28,354 nt of DNA from Stramenopiles sp. TOSAG23-6 (lineage: Eukaryota > Sar): contig LT635977.1 in assembly GCA_900128565.1 (NCBI GenBank), positions 1 through 28,354 of the forward strand. Reading direction: 5' to 3'. Below are positions 1-7,466 of this stretch, in pieces. The position numbers and the translations under genes were made by a program. The stretch's first letter is position 1, and every line of letters starts with the position of its first letter. Under the pieces are notes generated by a model. That model saw only the letters and a list, made by a program, of their open reading frames with translations, did not search any database and was not told where the DNA came from.

Positions 1-185
1 ATGTTTTAGGTTAGGGTTAGGGTAAAGACGAAAAAAAAAAAAAAAATAATTTTTGTTAGGTATGAAATTTCGTATGAAAAAAAAAAAAAAAAAAAAAATA
101 ATTTTTTTTAGGTATGAAATTTCGTATGAAAAAAAAAAAAAAAAAAAAAATCTCGGAATTGAATTGAAATGAATTGAAAACTAAC
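1..185 (-). repeat. Partial UBR intron with two tandem introner-like units
   Basis: Read in gene sense, the intron starts GTTAGTTTTC, then carries two near-identical units (TTTCATACGAAATTTCATAC, then CTAA) about 52 bases apart, separated by poly-T. It ends at the window edge after TTTACCCTAACCCTAACCTA. No acceptor is present, so the intron continues outside. The telomere-like piece points C-rich toward the 3' end, the wrong way round for a real chromosome end on this side. Confidence 0.75.
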
Positions 186-1258
186 ATTTGTCCACTACCT
201 TTTTTATCAATATCAAGAGCGATAGATTTACACATTTCATCATCAACACCAACTTTACTTAGAGCTGTATGTACTTCATCAAAAGTATGAACATCATCAT
301 TATGCATGAAAATAACCCACTTTTCCAATAGGGAACTAGGGTTAGGGCTACATTTACATTTCAAATCTGATTTTGACGATGAAAAAAAAGATTCTGCGAC
401 ACGCGCTCTTAGATCATTTTTTGTAATACAATCAGAAACATCTCCACCATTTTCTTTAATGATTACCTTGAGTTTCTTTACTGAACACTGTAATAAATCG
501 GGGAAAAAATATTCTACATTGTGTTCAGTGAAATTCTTGTCCCATTCAATTTCATTCTGCTTTTCGTTAAATTCTTGACGAGCAACAGATTGAAGTAAAG
601 CTTGGTCATCATAACAGCTAACACAGTGTTCTGCCGTTTCTCGGAGAAAGTCTACAGCACCAGCAATAACTGCAGGGGCTGATTGTTGTAGAGTTGGTGG
701 AAGACTCTGGAACGTCTCTGTCAAATCCTCATCAGTGTATGACCAATTTTCACTCAAATTAGTGTTTTCATCGCTTTCTTTATTAGTATTTGTTATAATA
801 TCTACACCACCATGAAGACAACAAAATCCTTTAGGGTTAATTGCCTCAGGATCACCACAATCACAACAACCTCCTTGTCCTTGACTACGGTAATAATGGA
901 ATTCGTGATCTACGTGATCTCCAGCTAAAAAACATTTTGCGCATAAAACACAAGTTGGATCAGCGGCACATGTTTTGCAAAAATATACAATATCTCCATG
1001 TTGAAACACCTTGCCACACAACTGAGATTTCGATGCATCTCCGTCACTAAAGGATTGTAAGTAGTTTTTTAAAGTCGAAACATCTAAACACTGCCTTTCT
1101 AACTCTGGCTCATCTAATAACTTTGTAGACAATAAAGTTGCTACGTTAGGTTTAGGATGAGAAATATCAGCATTCTCACCATCAGTGAAGCGACCTTCAT
1201 ACAATCTGCGCTTAATGTCTATATATAAATCATGATATCCAGTCCAATGCTCTACCAT
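186..1258 (-). CDS. UBR-box N-recognin E3 ubiquitin ligase, 5' part
   Basis: This is the N-terminal part of a UBR1/UBR2-type ligase, which binds destabilising N-terminal residues and marks proteins for proteasomal degradation. The UBR-box zinc finger spans about residues 81-149, with C81, C94, C97, C103, C106, C109, H115, H118, a CCDCGD cluster at 131-136, C146/C147 and H149. A ClpS-like N-degron-binding domain follows at about 312-357 (WVIFMHNDDVHTFDEV). The RING and C-terminal regions lie beyond the window. ATG is at 1258-1256 with an in-frame stop four codons upstream. I end the exon at a GTTAGT donor; an alternative GTAGTG donor lies 13 bases earlier. The open frame running on to 56 only translates intron poly-T. 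Residues SPNPSS (about 305) are encoded by a telomere-like CCCTAACCCTAGT. Family sure; exon end uncertain. Confidence 0.9.
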
Positions 1259-1544
1259 GATATTACTTTAGTAATTCTACTTTATCTAATATTGTATTCT
1301 TTGTAGGTAGCGATGATGATGAGTCATTCTTCTTCTTCTGTGTTTTTTTTTGCTGACTGAAAAAATTGAAACACGAAATACTGCGATTCTAGAATTAAAA
1401 AATCATATTATTTTGAAATATTCAATTTAAATTGCACAAGAAAAAAATCATATTTTATTTTTACAACAAAATTAAAAAAAAAAAGTATAAAAAAAATGGT
1501 ATGAAAATTCATAGCTATTACCTACAATACTCTATTCGTATACG
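1259..1544 (-). other. GAA1-UBR spacer with possible extra GAA1 exon
   Basis: In gene sense this follows the GAA1 stop and precedes the UBR ATG. It is AT-rich, then has a polypyrimidine tract ending CAGTCAG, then an open 29-codon lysine- and serine-rich stretch (1263-1352) that begins QKKTQKKKND and ends in TAA. If GAA1 exon 8 splices at GTGCAA (donor at 1553) to this acceptor, the frame stays open and GAA1 gains a basic tail, stopping only 4 bases before the UBR ATG. Otherwise this is 3' UTR plus a compact promoter. Confidence 0.45.
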
Positions 1545-4469
1545 TCATTGCACTTGCCCTGTAAATGCAATAGCCGTAGCAATAGAGTGTATAGGTGTAT
1601 AACAAATACAAATTAAAGGATAAATCCAATTTCCATAATTATTCCAATCATTTTTAAATGTTTCAAGATTCAATATTTCATGATGTACGCCAATACTATG
1701 ACTTATTTTTGGAATAAATACAAAAAATATCGAAACCGGTGATAAGAAGACTAAAAACAGTAACTGTATTGTAGAAAAATATTTCAAAAAAAATCTAAAA
1801 AAAAATTGTTAGGTACAAAATTTACTATAAAAAAAAAATTTAGACAAAAAATTGAAAAAATAAAATAAAATATACCTGAAGAACATCTTTCATTGTGATT
1901 GAATTTGTTGAGAGCAGTGGCTGAACTATTGTTAAAAATGGGACAGTGATTAATCCAGAAAGTACTATATTTTGGAAAAATATTTCAAAAAAAAATTAAC
2001 ATTAGGTACAAAATTATCTACGAAAAAAAATTAAAAAAAAAAGAAATTAAAATGAAAACTTGGGTTAGGGTTAGGGTTAACCTACAAGCAAGTGAAAAAT
2101 TGCCAAGGCCAAGGACAAGATGTATTGAAAGCCAAATAATGAGTGTTATAATTTTAACAGCCTGCCAACGACCAGTACGTCCCTTTGCGTACATTAAATT
2201 ATAACCGACATACATGAAAATTAAACCTTCCGTACATAGCATATATTTTGGAAAAATATTTCAAAAAAAAAATCTAAAAAATTTTGTTAGGTACAAAATT
2301 TACTATAAAAAATAAATTCGATTTTTTTTTTACGGAAAACAAAAAAAATAAATAAAACTTACATAATAATCAATATATTTTCTACAAAATTTCTACCTAC
2401 TAAAACATTATGAAAAAACAATGCAATCTTATTCAAAACCTCTACAAAAAAATCTCCGATACCATTTGTTTTGAAAACATCTAAAAAATAAAGTTTGTTT
2501 TTGTATTGTTCTAACGATTGTGTAGATACAATAAACAATATTCCCCCCATCGCAAAAGGTAGCAAGGATGGCCATATATTTAAAAAAAAAATTGAAATGT
2601 GAAAATTTGTTAGGTACAAAATTTCGTACAAAAAAAAAAAAAAATGTAAAAGTAAGGGTAGGGTTAGGGTTAACCTACATAGAGCACCGACAAAATCGAG
2701 TCTGTCCACGGAATAAATCAAACCTAAGATTTTTATAATTACAGGAATACATATCAAAAGCAAAACAAAACTATATTCACCAATAGTGACCATTAGTGTC
2801 GGAGAGGGTAATATATAAAACCATGTATTTTTTCAAAATATTTCAAAAAAAAATTTCAAATTTTTTGTTAGGTACAAAATTTCGTACGAAACGTTTTTTG
2901 GAAAAAAAATTTTAAAAAAATGTAAAATAATGAAAACCTACAAAATGATTGATGAAATCTTTCCTCTAAATTATTACTACAGTGTTACACAATATGTCAA
3001 ATTTGATATTTGTTAAAAACAAAAACTTGGTATGATTTTGATGTGTACCAAGAAATATATATATACTATTCAATAGGGTTAGGTTTGTTTTTTTAAGGTA
3101 GGGTTAGGGTTCGTATTTAGGTAGGGTTAGGGTTACGTACATACTTCGTAAAAGTTTTTCCACAAGAACACCAAATGATTTTGATCTTGCACCACCATAT
3201 GTCTTTCTACCAATTGTAACAGGTGTAATTGTCAACGCTTCAATATTATATTTACTAAAATGAGCATGAGGCCCTAATGGACCACGAGCAAGGCTTCCAC
3301 TAAAACGCAAAACTCCTGCCATTTTCTGAAGATAATCATTAAAATAATGTCGAAATTTTTTTGGAATGCAAAGAAGAAATTGTTTAAAATATGGCATGGC
3401 TATTACTGTAAATTTCGCAAAGGAATCAATATGTGCTGTTCTTGTCAACATGATTGGAACATCTGAAACTTTTTCAACAACATTAAACAAGTCCAAATTA
3501 GGTAATTGACCGTTTATACCAGGAAGAAGTGCTGCTATATTTTGGAAAAATATTTCAAAAAAAATTCTAAAAAATTTGTTAGGTACGAAATTTCGTACGA
3601 AAAAAAAAAAACANAANTTCGATGTTTTTTTACTTACCTATATGTGTAAAACGTCCAAAATCGACTGAAGCTTGAACAACAATTGCACCGCGAATCGTTC
3701 CAACACGCAGAAATGATTGTGATAGTTTAGGTTGTGGTAATGTGTATGCTTCAAGCCATGCTTCAATACCATATGACAAAGGTAATCCTTGTTGATTGTT
3801 TTGTTTTTGTTTTTTGTTTTGATTAGGGTTTTCCAGAGGATTGTTAAGATCAATATCTAATGGAATCAGAAGAACACAATCTTTAGCAAGCCAATTTAGT
3901 TTCGTTAACATTTCAAAAAGAGCTAAAGATGTTGCTAGTCCAGAGGTATAATTCGTATCCCTTGTAGTTGAGTGTAGTCTATTCTTACTTACATCTTCAT
4001 TAGCACCAGTGACGGCTAGTACCATGCCTTCAGCTCCAGAGGCTCTCGATGCCCTTAGAACTCCATATACATTATATCGCTCGACACCATCAACCTCATA
4101 ACGGTGAATATTTGCCTCTATACCCATATCTCTAAGGGTTGACAATAACCAATCACGACGTTGGTGAGACTTTGCACCAATTTTCGAAGGTGGCATTTCC
4201 CAAAATGCAGCGTCGAATTCTTTTGCACGCGATATCTCAGCATTGCTAAAAGAAACTAGCGATGAGCCAGGCATTAAGGCATTCTCAGATAGATACGTAC
4301 CCCTGCATTTCGTTTCACCACATGTTATACATGCGAGAGGGAATAAAGAAATCCATACAATACCAAGGATAAAGAAAAGTATTGAGAAAGCACTACGCCA
4401 CTTCCACACATTAGACGCTATTGAAACTTTATAATCAGGTGGCACTAATTTAGTGATGATGCTTCCCAT
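1545..4469 (-). CDS. GAA1: GPI transamidase subunit GAA1 (GPAA1), 8 exons
   Basis: Subunit of the ER-membrane complex that attaches GPI anchors to proteins. Exons in gene order: 4469-3638, 3534-3141, 2976-2942, 2822-2679, 2573-2363, 2240-2086, 1964-1876, 1763-1545; joined frame 692 codons, close to known homologues. An N-terminal membrane segment lies at about 28-48, followed by RGTYLSENALMPG (56-68). The lumenal domain holds NVYGVLRA, EAWLEAY, GINGQLPNLD (283-291) and HFSKYNIEAL (369-378). NNLEERFHQSF sits across a 35-base exon. Several membrane segments follow, with NFSLA at 586-590 and a C-terminus PIHSIATAIAFTGQ. These match the human GPAA1 pattern in order. Six of the seven introns carry the shared introner-like repeat. 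The joins for exons 3/4, 4/5 and 5/6 keep the frame only without an AG acceptor. A 9th exon at 1352-1263 is possible. Confidence 0.93.
1764..1875 (-). repeat. GAA1 intron 7, introner-like copy
   Basis: Donor GTATATTTTA, core AGTAAATTTTGTACCTAACA, 3' end GAAATATTTTTCTACAATA CAG. CAG is present at both junctions. Phase 0 join MKDVLQ-LLFLVFLSP. 112 bases. Confidence 0.85.
1965..2085 (-). repeat. GAA1 intron 6, introner-like copy with telomere-like 5' end
   Basis: Donor GTAGGTTAACCCTAACCCTA, nearly the same first 20 bases as intron 4; then TTTTGTACCTAATGTTAATT and GAAATATTTTTCCAAAATA TAG. It joins NFSLA to LLSGLITVPFL in frame. 121 bases. Confidence 0.85.
2241..2362 (-). repeat. GAA1 intron 5, introner-like copy without AG acceptor
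   Basis: Donor GTAAGTTTTA, core AGTAAATTTTGTACCTAAC, 3' end GAAATATTTTTCCAAAATA then TAT|GCTATG. TATG flanks both ends. Two upstream AGs (in TATAG and TTTTTTAG) cannot be used because in-frame TGA follows in TTTGAAATA. 122 bases. Confidence 0.65.
2574..2678 (-). repeat. GAA1 intron 4, introner-like copy with telomere-like 5' end
   Basis: Donor GTAGGTTAACCCTAACCCTA, then TTGTACGAAATTTTGTACCT, AACAAA and a degenerate 3' end TTTAAATATAT before GGCCATCC. TATG is shared by both junctions. No AG acceptor lies in the last 60 bases; the frame (ALW-PSLLPFAMGG) joins only at AT|GG. 105 bases. Confidence 0.65.
2823..2941 (-). repeat. GAA1 intron 3, introner-like copy without AG acceptor
   Basis: Donor GTAGGTTTTC, core TTTCGTACGAAATTTTGTAC then CTAAC, and 3' end GAAATATTTTGAAAAAATAC followed by AT and the exon (GGTTTTAT). 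Protein continuity (HQSF-WFYILPSP) needs the intron to end in AT, or an equivalent shifted boundary within the shared TG. No AG exists between the core and the exon. Confidence 0.65.
2977..3140 (-). other. GAA1 intron 2, telomere-like repeats, no introner core
   Basis: Donor GTACGTAACCCTAACCCTAC is followed by two further CCCTAA runs and AT-rich sequence, with acceptor CACTGTAG; 164 bases. The donor at GTACGT was chosen over GTATGT four bases earlier because only it gives the conserved LLRSINNLEERFHQSF. Confidence 0.75.
3535..3637 (-). repeat. GAA1 intron 1, introner-like copy, contains two N
   Basis: In gene sense it runs GTAAGT, then TTCGTACGAAATTTCGTACC, TAACAAATTTTTTAG, GAAATATTTTTCCAAAATA, TAG; 103 bases. 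The flanking exon end and the intron end share ATATAG, a possible target-site-like duplication. Ambiguous bases sit at 3614 and 3617. Splicing restores the codon for Ala278 and leads into AALLPGINGQLPN. Confidence 0.88.
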
Positions 4470-4960
4470 ACTCCGTGTTCCACGTTATCAAAGTAAATGT
4501 ATTAGATGTATTCTTGAAAGGTTTAATAATAAAACTTTTCAGTTATTAATGTTGTAAGCGCACACAGTCCTATAACTCGAACGACACTTGAGTTTGTCAA
4601 GGTATTTATAATTTGTAGTGCATTTGTAGTTTTGACTCAAGGGTATAAATTTTAAATGTTTTTTCGTGTTTTTTCCTAAAAATAATTAACTGTTCCTGTC
4701 TCTCAATACAAAATTATTATTTCATATTCTTGAATGATGATGATATATACTTTATGAGAAAGTTGTGGTCGAATGTTATCATTAGGAATTATTAAAAAGT
4801 TCTCTAATTTTGTTTCAAAATATTTTGATAATACCATTTTATATACATTTTGTACATTTATTATTTATCAAAAAAATAACATATATAACATGAAAAGTTA
4901 TCGAAAAAACAATACTGAACCAACTAGATATATTTACCCAATTGTTTTTCTAATTTCAAA
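4470..4960. promoter_or_regulatory. GAA1 upstream region and LRR 3' flank
   Basis: In GAA1 sense, an imperfect inverted motif (TTGACAAACTCAAG, five bases, TTCGAGTTA) at 4573-4600 lies 104-131 bases upstream of the ATG. A related motif occurs between the ankyrin and eIF2-alpha genes. The LRR-proximal part is direct-repeat copy 1 (4642-4932). No gene of its own is seen; short open frames here are AT-rich and lack recognisable features. Confidence 0.5.
4642..4932. repeat. Direct repeat flanking the LRR gene, copy 1
   Basis: Closely matches 6413-6611 over about 190 bases (for example TCTCAATACAAAATTATTAT and GTGGTCGAATGTTATCATTA). This copy has an extra stretch of about 98 bases (about 4800-4897) bounded by AAAAGTT on both sides. 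Its LRR-proximal end carries a decayed LRR codon remnant (TGAACCAACTAGATA). Confidence 0.8.
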
Positions 4961-6304
4961 TCAATGTAAAAAACCAAAAAAATTTGTTAGTTGACCAATT
5001 TCCTCTGGTATTCGACCAGATAGGTTGTTTCTCTGCAAATCCAATCTAACAAGACTTGTTAGTTGACCAATTTCTTTTGGAATGGAGCCAGATAGTTTGT
5101 TGAAACCCAAATTCAAATTTTCAAGTTTTGTTAGTTGCCCAATTTCTTTTGGTATAGAACCAGATAGGCTGTTGTCTCCCAAGATCAAACGTTCAAGATT
5201 TGTTAGTAGACCAATTTCAGTTGGTACTGCACCAGATAGTTGGTTGTCGTTCAAGTACAATCTAACGAGACTTGTTAGTTGACCAATTTCTTTTGGAATT
5301 GTACCAGATAGTCTGGTGTTGAACAAGTAAAAATTTACAAGACTTTTTAGTTGACCAATTTCCGTTGGAATCGGATCAGATAGTTTGTTGTGAGACAAGG
5401 ACAAATCTCTTAGCTTCGTTAGTTGACCAATTTCTTTTGGAATTGCACCAGATATTTGGTTTTTCCGCAAAATCAATTCTTTGAGCTTTGTTAGTTGACC
5501 AATTTCCGAAGGTATTGGACCAGATAGTTGGTTGATACGCAAGTCCAAAACTTTGAGATTTCTTAGTAGACCAATTTCTGCTGGGATTGAGCCAGATAGT
5601 TTGTTGAATGGCAAGGACAATTGAGTGAGACTTGATAGTTGACCAATTTCTGTTGGTATTGAACCAGTTAGTTGGTTTTCGTCCAAGATCAAATCTTGGA
5701 GCTTTATTAGTTGACCAATTTCCGTTGGGATTGAACCAGTTAGTTCGTTGTGATTCAAGATTAACATTTCAAGATTTCTTAGTAGACCAATTTCCGTTGG
5801 TATTGAACCAGATAGGTTGTTGCTCCACAAGTGCAATTTAGTAACCCACCCTCTTTCATTACACGTTACTCCATCCCATGTACAAATATCTTGATCTGTC
5901 TTCCAATTTTTATTACGACTCCAATTGATTCCACCTGTAGTATCATACAATACAGTTAAAGCATTTCTTTCCAATTCCTTACGAATACCTTCTAGACGGC
6001 GTAGCCATTGAATTGATGACTCATCTTTATGTTGATTGACGGAATTAATATCTACATTTCCACTCGATAATTGCATCAGTTCTTTCACCATTTTAGATGT
6101 ACGAAGTGCGCGTATGCCAAATTCAACTTCACTTGCCTTGTTCATCGCACGTGAAACAGCAGAGAAACTACCTAAATCGCTGCGAGATAATTGCGAAGTA
6201 GGACCTCCTCTTAGGCCTAGTGTAATTTCTGCTGTTGTAGCTCCTTTACTTTCTCTTATACTTATTATCATCAATAATAGCAGCACAATACAGAGATAAT
6301 TCAT
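4961..6304 (-). CDS. Secreted leucine-rich repeat protein
   Basis: 447 residues from the ATG at 6304-6302. A signal peptide occupies about residues 1-20 (MNYLCIVLLLLMIIS). A spacer is followed by a cap at 115-155 of the form ALxxLYxxTGGxxW...CTWDGVTC (C141, C148), then twelve 24-residue repeats from about 157 to the end with consensus LxLxxNxLSGSIPxEIGQLxxL. This is the plant/stramenopile-type LRR class, with probable extracellular ligand binding. There is no transmembrane or kinase domain. It ends abruptly after repeat 12 (NFFGFLH, stop), without a C-terminal cap, so truncation or an unseen intron is possible. Extending upstream to 6484 would need a non-ATG start. Repeats are also near-identical at DNA level in 72-base steps. 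Ligand and role are unknown. Confidence 0.9.
   Translation of the reverse strand: MNYLCIVLLLLMIISIRESKGATTAEITLGLRGGPTSQLSRSDLGSFSAVSRAMNKASEVEFGIRALRTSKMVKELMQLSSGNVDINSVNQHKDESSIQWLRRLEGIRKELERNALTVLYDTTGGINWSRNKNWKTDQDICTWDGVTCNERGWVTKLHLWSNNLSGSIPTEIGLLRNLEMLILNHNELTGSIPTEIGQLIKLQDLILDENQLTGSIPTEIGQLSSLTQLSLPFNKLSGSIPAEIGLLRNLKVLDLRINQLSGPIPSEIGQLTKLKELILRKNQISGAIPKEIGQLTKLRDLSLSHNKLSDPIPTEIGQLKSLVNFYLFNTRLSGTIPKEIGQLTSLVRLYLNDNQLSGAVPTEIGLLTNLERLILGDNSLSGSIPKEIGQLTKLENLNLGFNKLSGSIPKEIGQLTSLVRLDLQRNNLSGRIPEEIGQLTNFFGFLH
4970..5840 (-). repeat. 72-base tandem repeats encoding twelve LRRs
   Basis: Each unit carries CAACTATCTGGTTCAAT-like and GAAATTGGTCAACTAA-like segments in gene sense. 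The close DNA similarity, not just protein similarity, suggests recent expansion or ongoing gene conversion between units. Confidence 0.85.
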
Positions 6305-6780
6305 TTTGAAAAATAGTTGCAAATGTATTTTGTTTTCAATATACAAATGGTAGAATTGATACCACGAGGTAAATTCTGAGTTCCTGAAGTCAAGCTCCTT
6401 GGTCAGCTGATCGGTATAAATTTTACATTTTTCTTGTTTTTTCGTGTTTTTTCGTAAAAATAATTGACGGTTCCTGTCTCTCAATACAAAATTATTATTT
6501 CATATTCTTGGATGATGATGATTACTTTATGAGAAAGTTGTGGTCGAATGTTATCATTAGGAATTATTAAAAAGTTCTATCGAAAAAACAATATTGAACC
6601 AGATAGTTTGAAAGATGCAAAAGCAAACAACACGTTTTTTAACTTTTTTAAAAATACGTAGTTTTTTATAGTAGCAATATCTATATAGTAGTAAATTCTA
6701 AATTCGTTACGGTACGAAAGAAAATTCCGTACTAAACAATTTTTTTTTCAGGCAGGGTTAAAGTTTTCACCCCCTTGTTT
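6305..6780. other. LRR upstream and ankyrin 3' flank, with repeat copy 2
   Basis: The LRR-proximal part holds the 5' UTR/promoter (polyA-rich, with CAGCTG). Next is direct-repeat copy 2. Near the ankyrin gene there is a decayed stretch with TTAACCCTGCC and a degenerate introner-like core (TTTAGTACGGAATTTTC). No further gene is supported. Confidence 0.5.
6413..6611. repeat. Direct repeat flanking the LRR gene, copy 2, with LRR relic
   Basis: Matches 4642-4932 without the 98-base extra stretch. At 6593-6611, in LRR sense, it reads TCAAACTATCTGGTTCAATA, which is codons for KLSGSI of an LRR unit, followed by unrelated sequence. This suggests that an upstream LRR paralogue once stood here and that the repeat is the shared 3' flank of a former tandem array. 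Confidence 0.7.
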
Positions 6781-7466
6781 TCACCATGTACAAGGAACCG
6801 GCCAAAACCACAGATTACAAAGAATTGGCCAATTTTCATCATTAGGACTACTAGGGTTAGGGTTATATGTGGCTTTATTGTCATTATACTGTGACGGAGA
6901 TAATTTTGATTTGTTTGACTGGTGTAATCTATCGAGATAATCTTCAATCACTGCAACATTTATTGTTTTTTTTCCAAAAAAAAAAAAAAAATCGTTAGGC
7001 AAAAAATTTAGTACGAACGAAAAAATAAATTCAAAAAGTGAAAACGTACATCATCAAGAGCACCAGCTGAGATTAACAATCTTACTATTTCAGAGTGGCC
7101 ATTATTTGCAGCCCATAGCAAAGCAGACTGATTGTTATGATCTTTTGCATTGCAAGAAGCTCCAGCCTGCAACAAAAGATTTACTGTGCGAATATAACCG
7201 TGTCGCGCTGCCCAAAGGAGCTTGATATCCAGTAGATGTGGTGCAAGTTTTTCATTGACTGTTTCGTCTGATTTCAGCTTCTCCAAAGTTCTGAATGTTG
7301 GATTTGTTGGATTTGTTGGATTTGTTGCATTTGTTCTAATTGCCAGTTTTGAAGGTTTTGAACTTGAGTGTCCACGAATTGCAGAAATGGTTACCGTTGG
7401 AATGGTTAATAAAATTACAATACACACAACGAAACAATGCCTTGTGATGACAAGAAGATGAGCCAT
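6781..7466 (-). CDS. Signal-peptide ankyrin-repeat protein, 2 exons
   Basis: Exon 1 is 7466-7050 (139 codons): hydrophobic N-terminus at about 10-28 (signal peptide or anchor), an NPT triplet repeat at 49-57 (9-base DNA repeats), then two ankyrin repeats at about 79-111 and 112-139 (LLWAARHGYIRTVNLLLQAG; ALLWAANNGHSEIVRLLISA). Exon 2, about 6950-6781, encodes VIEDYLDRLHQSNK and ends PVPCTW-stop, with YNPNPSSP coded by a telomere-like run. The obvious splice (GTACGT to TTGCAG) would put TGA first in exon 2. The frame is kept only by a weaker donor GTTTTC four bases on, or by a boundary at GCA|GTG. So the protein is either 139 residues or about 196. Partner unknown. Confidence 0.75.
6951..7049 (-). 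repeat. Ankyrin-gene intron, diverged introner-like copy
   Basis: In gene sense: GTACGTTTTC, then TTCGTTCGTACTAAATTT, TTGCCTAACGA, a long T run, GGAAAAAAAAC and TTGCAG. The TTCGTAC...CCTAAC order matches the other introns, but the 3' end has lost the GAAATATTTTTCC block. About 99 bases. Confidence 0.65.

Noticed and set aside
56-185. C-terminal tail of the UBR open frame rich in Phe
   Set aside because: It is a translation of poly-T and introner-like intron sequence.
4773-4994. 73-residue plus-strand open frame downstream of the LRR gene
   Set aside because: It lies in the direct repeat and antisense LRR end, is low complexity and has no recognisable feature.
6305-6484. N-terminal extension of the LRR protein
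   Set aside because: It needs a TTG start and runs through the flanking direct repeat; the ATG just before the signal peptide is preferable.
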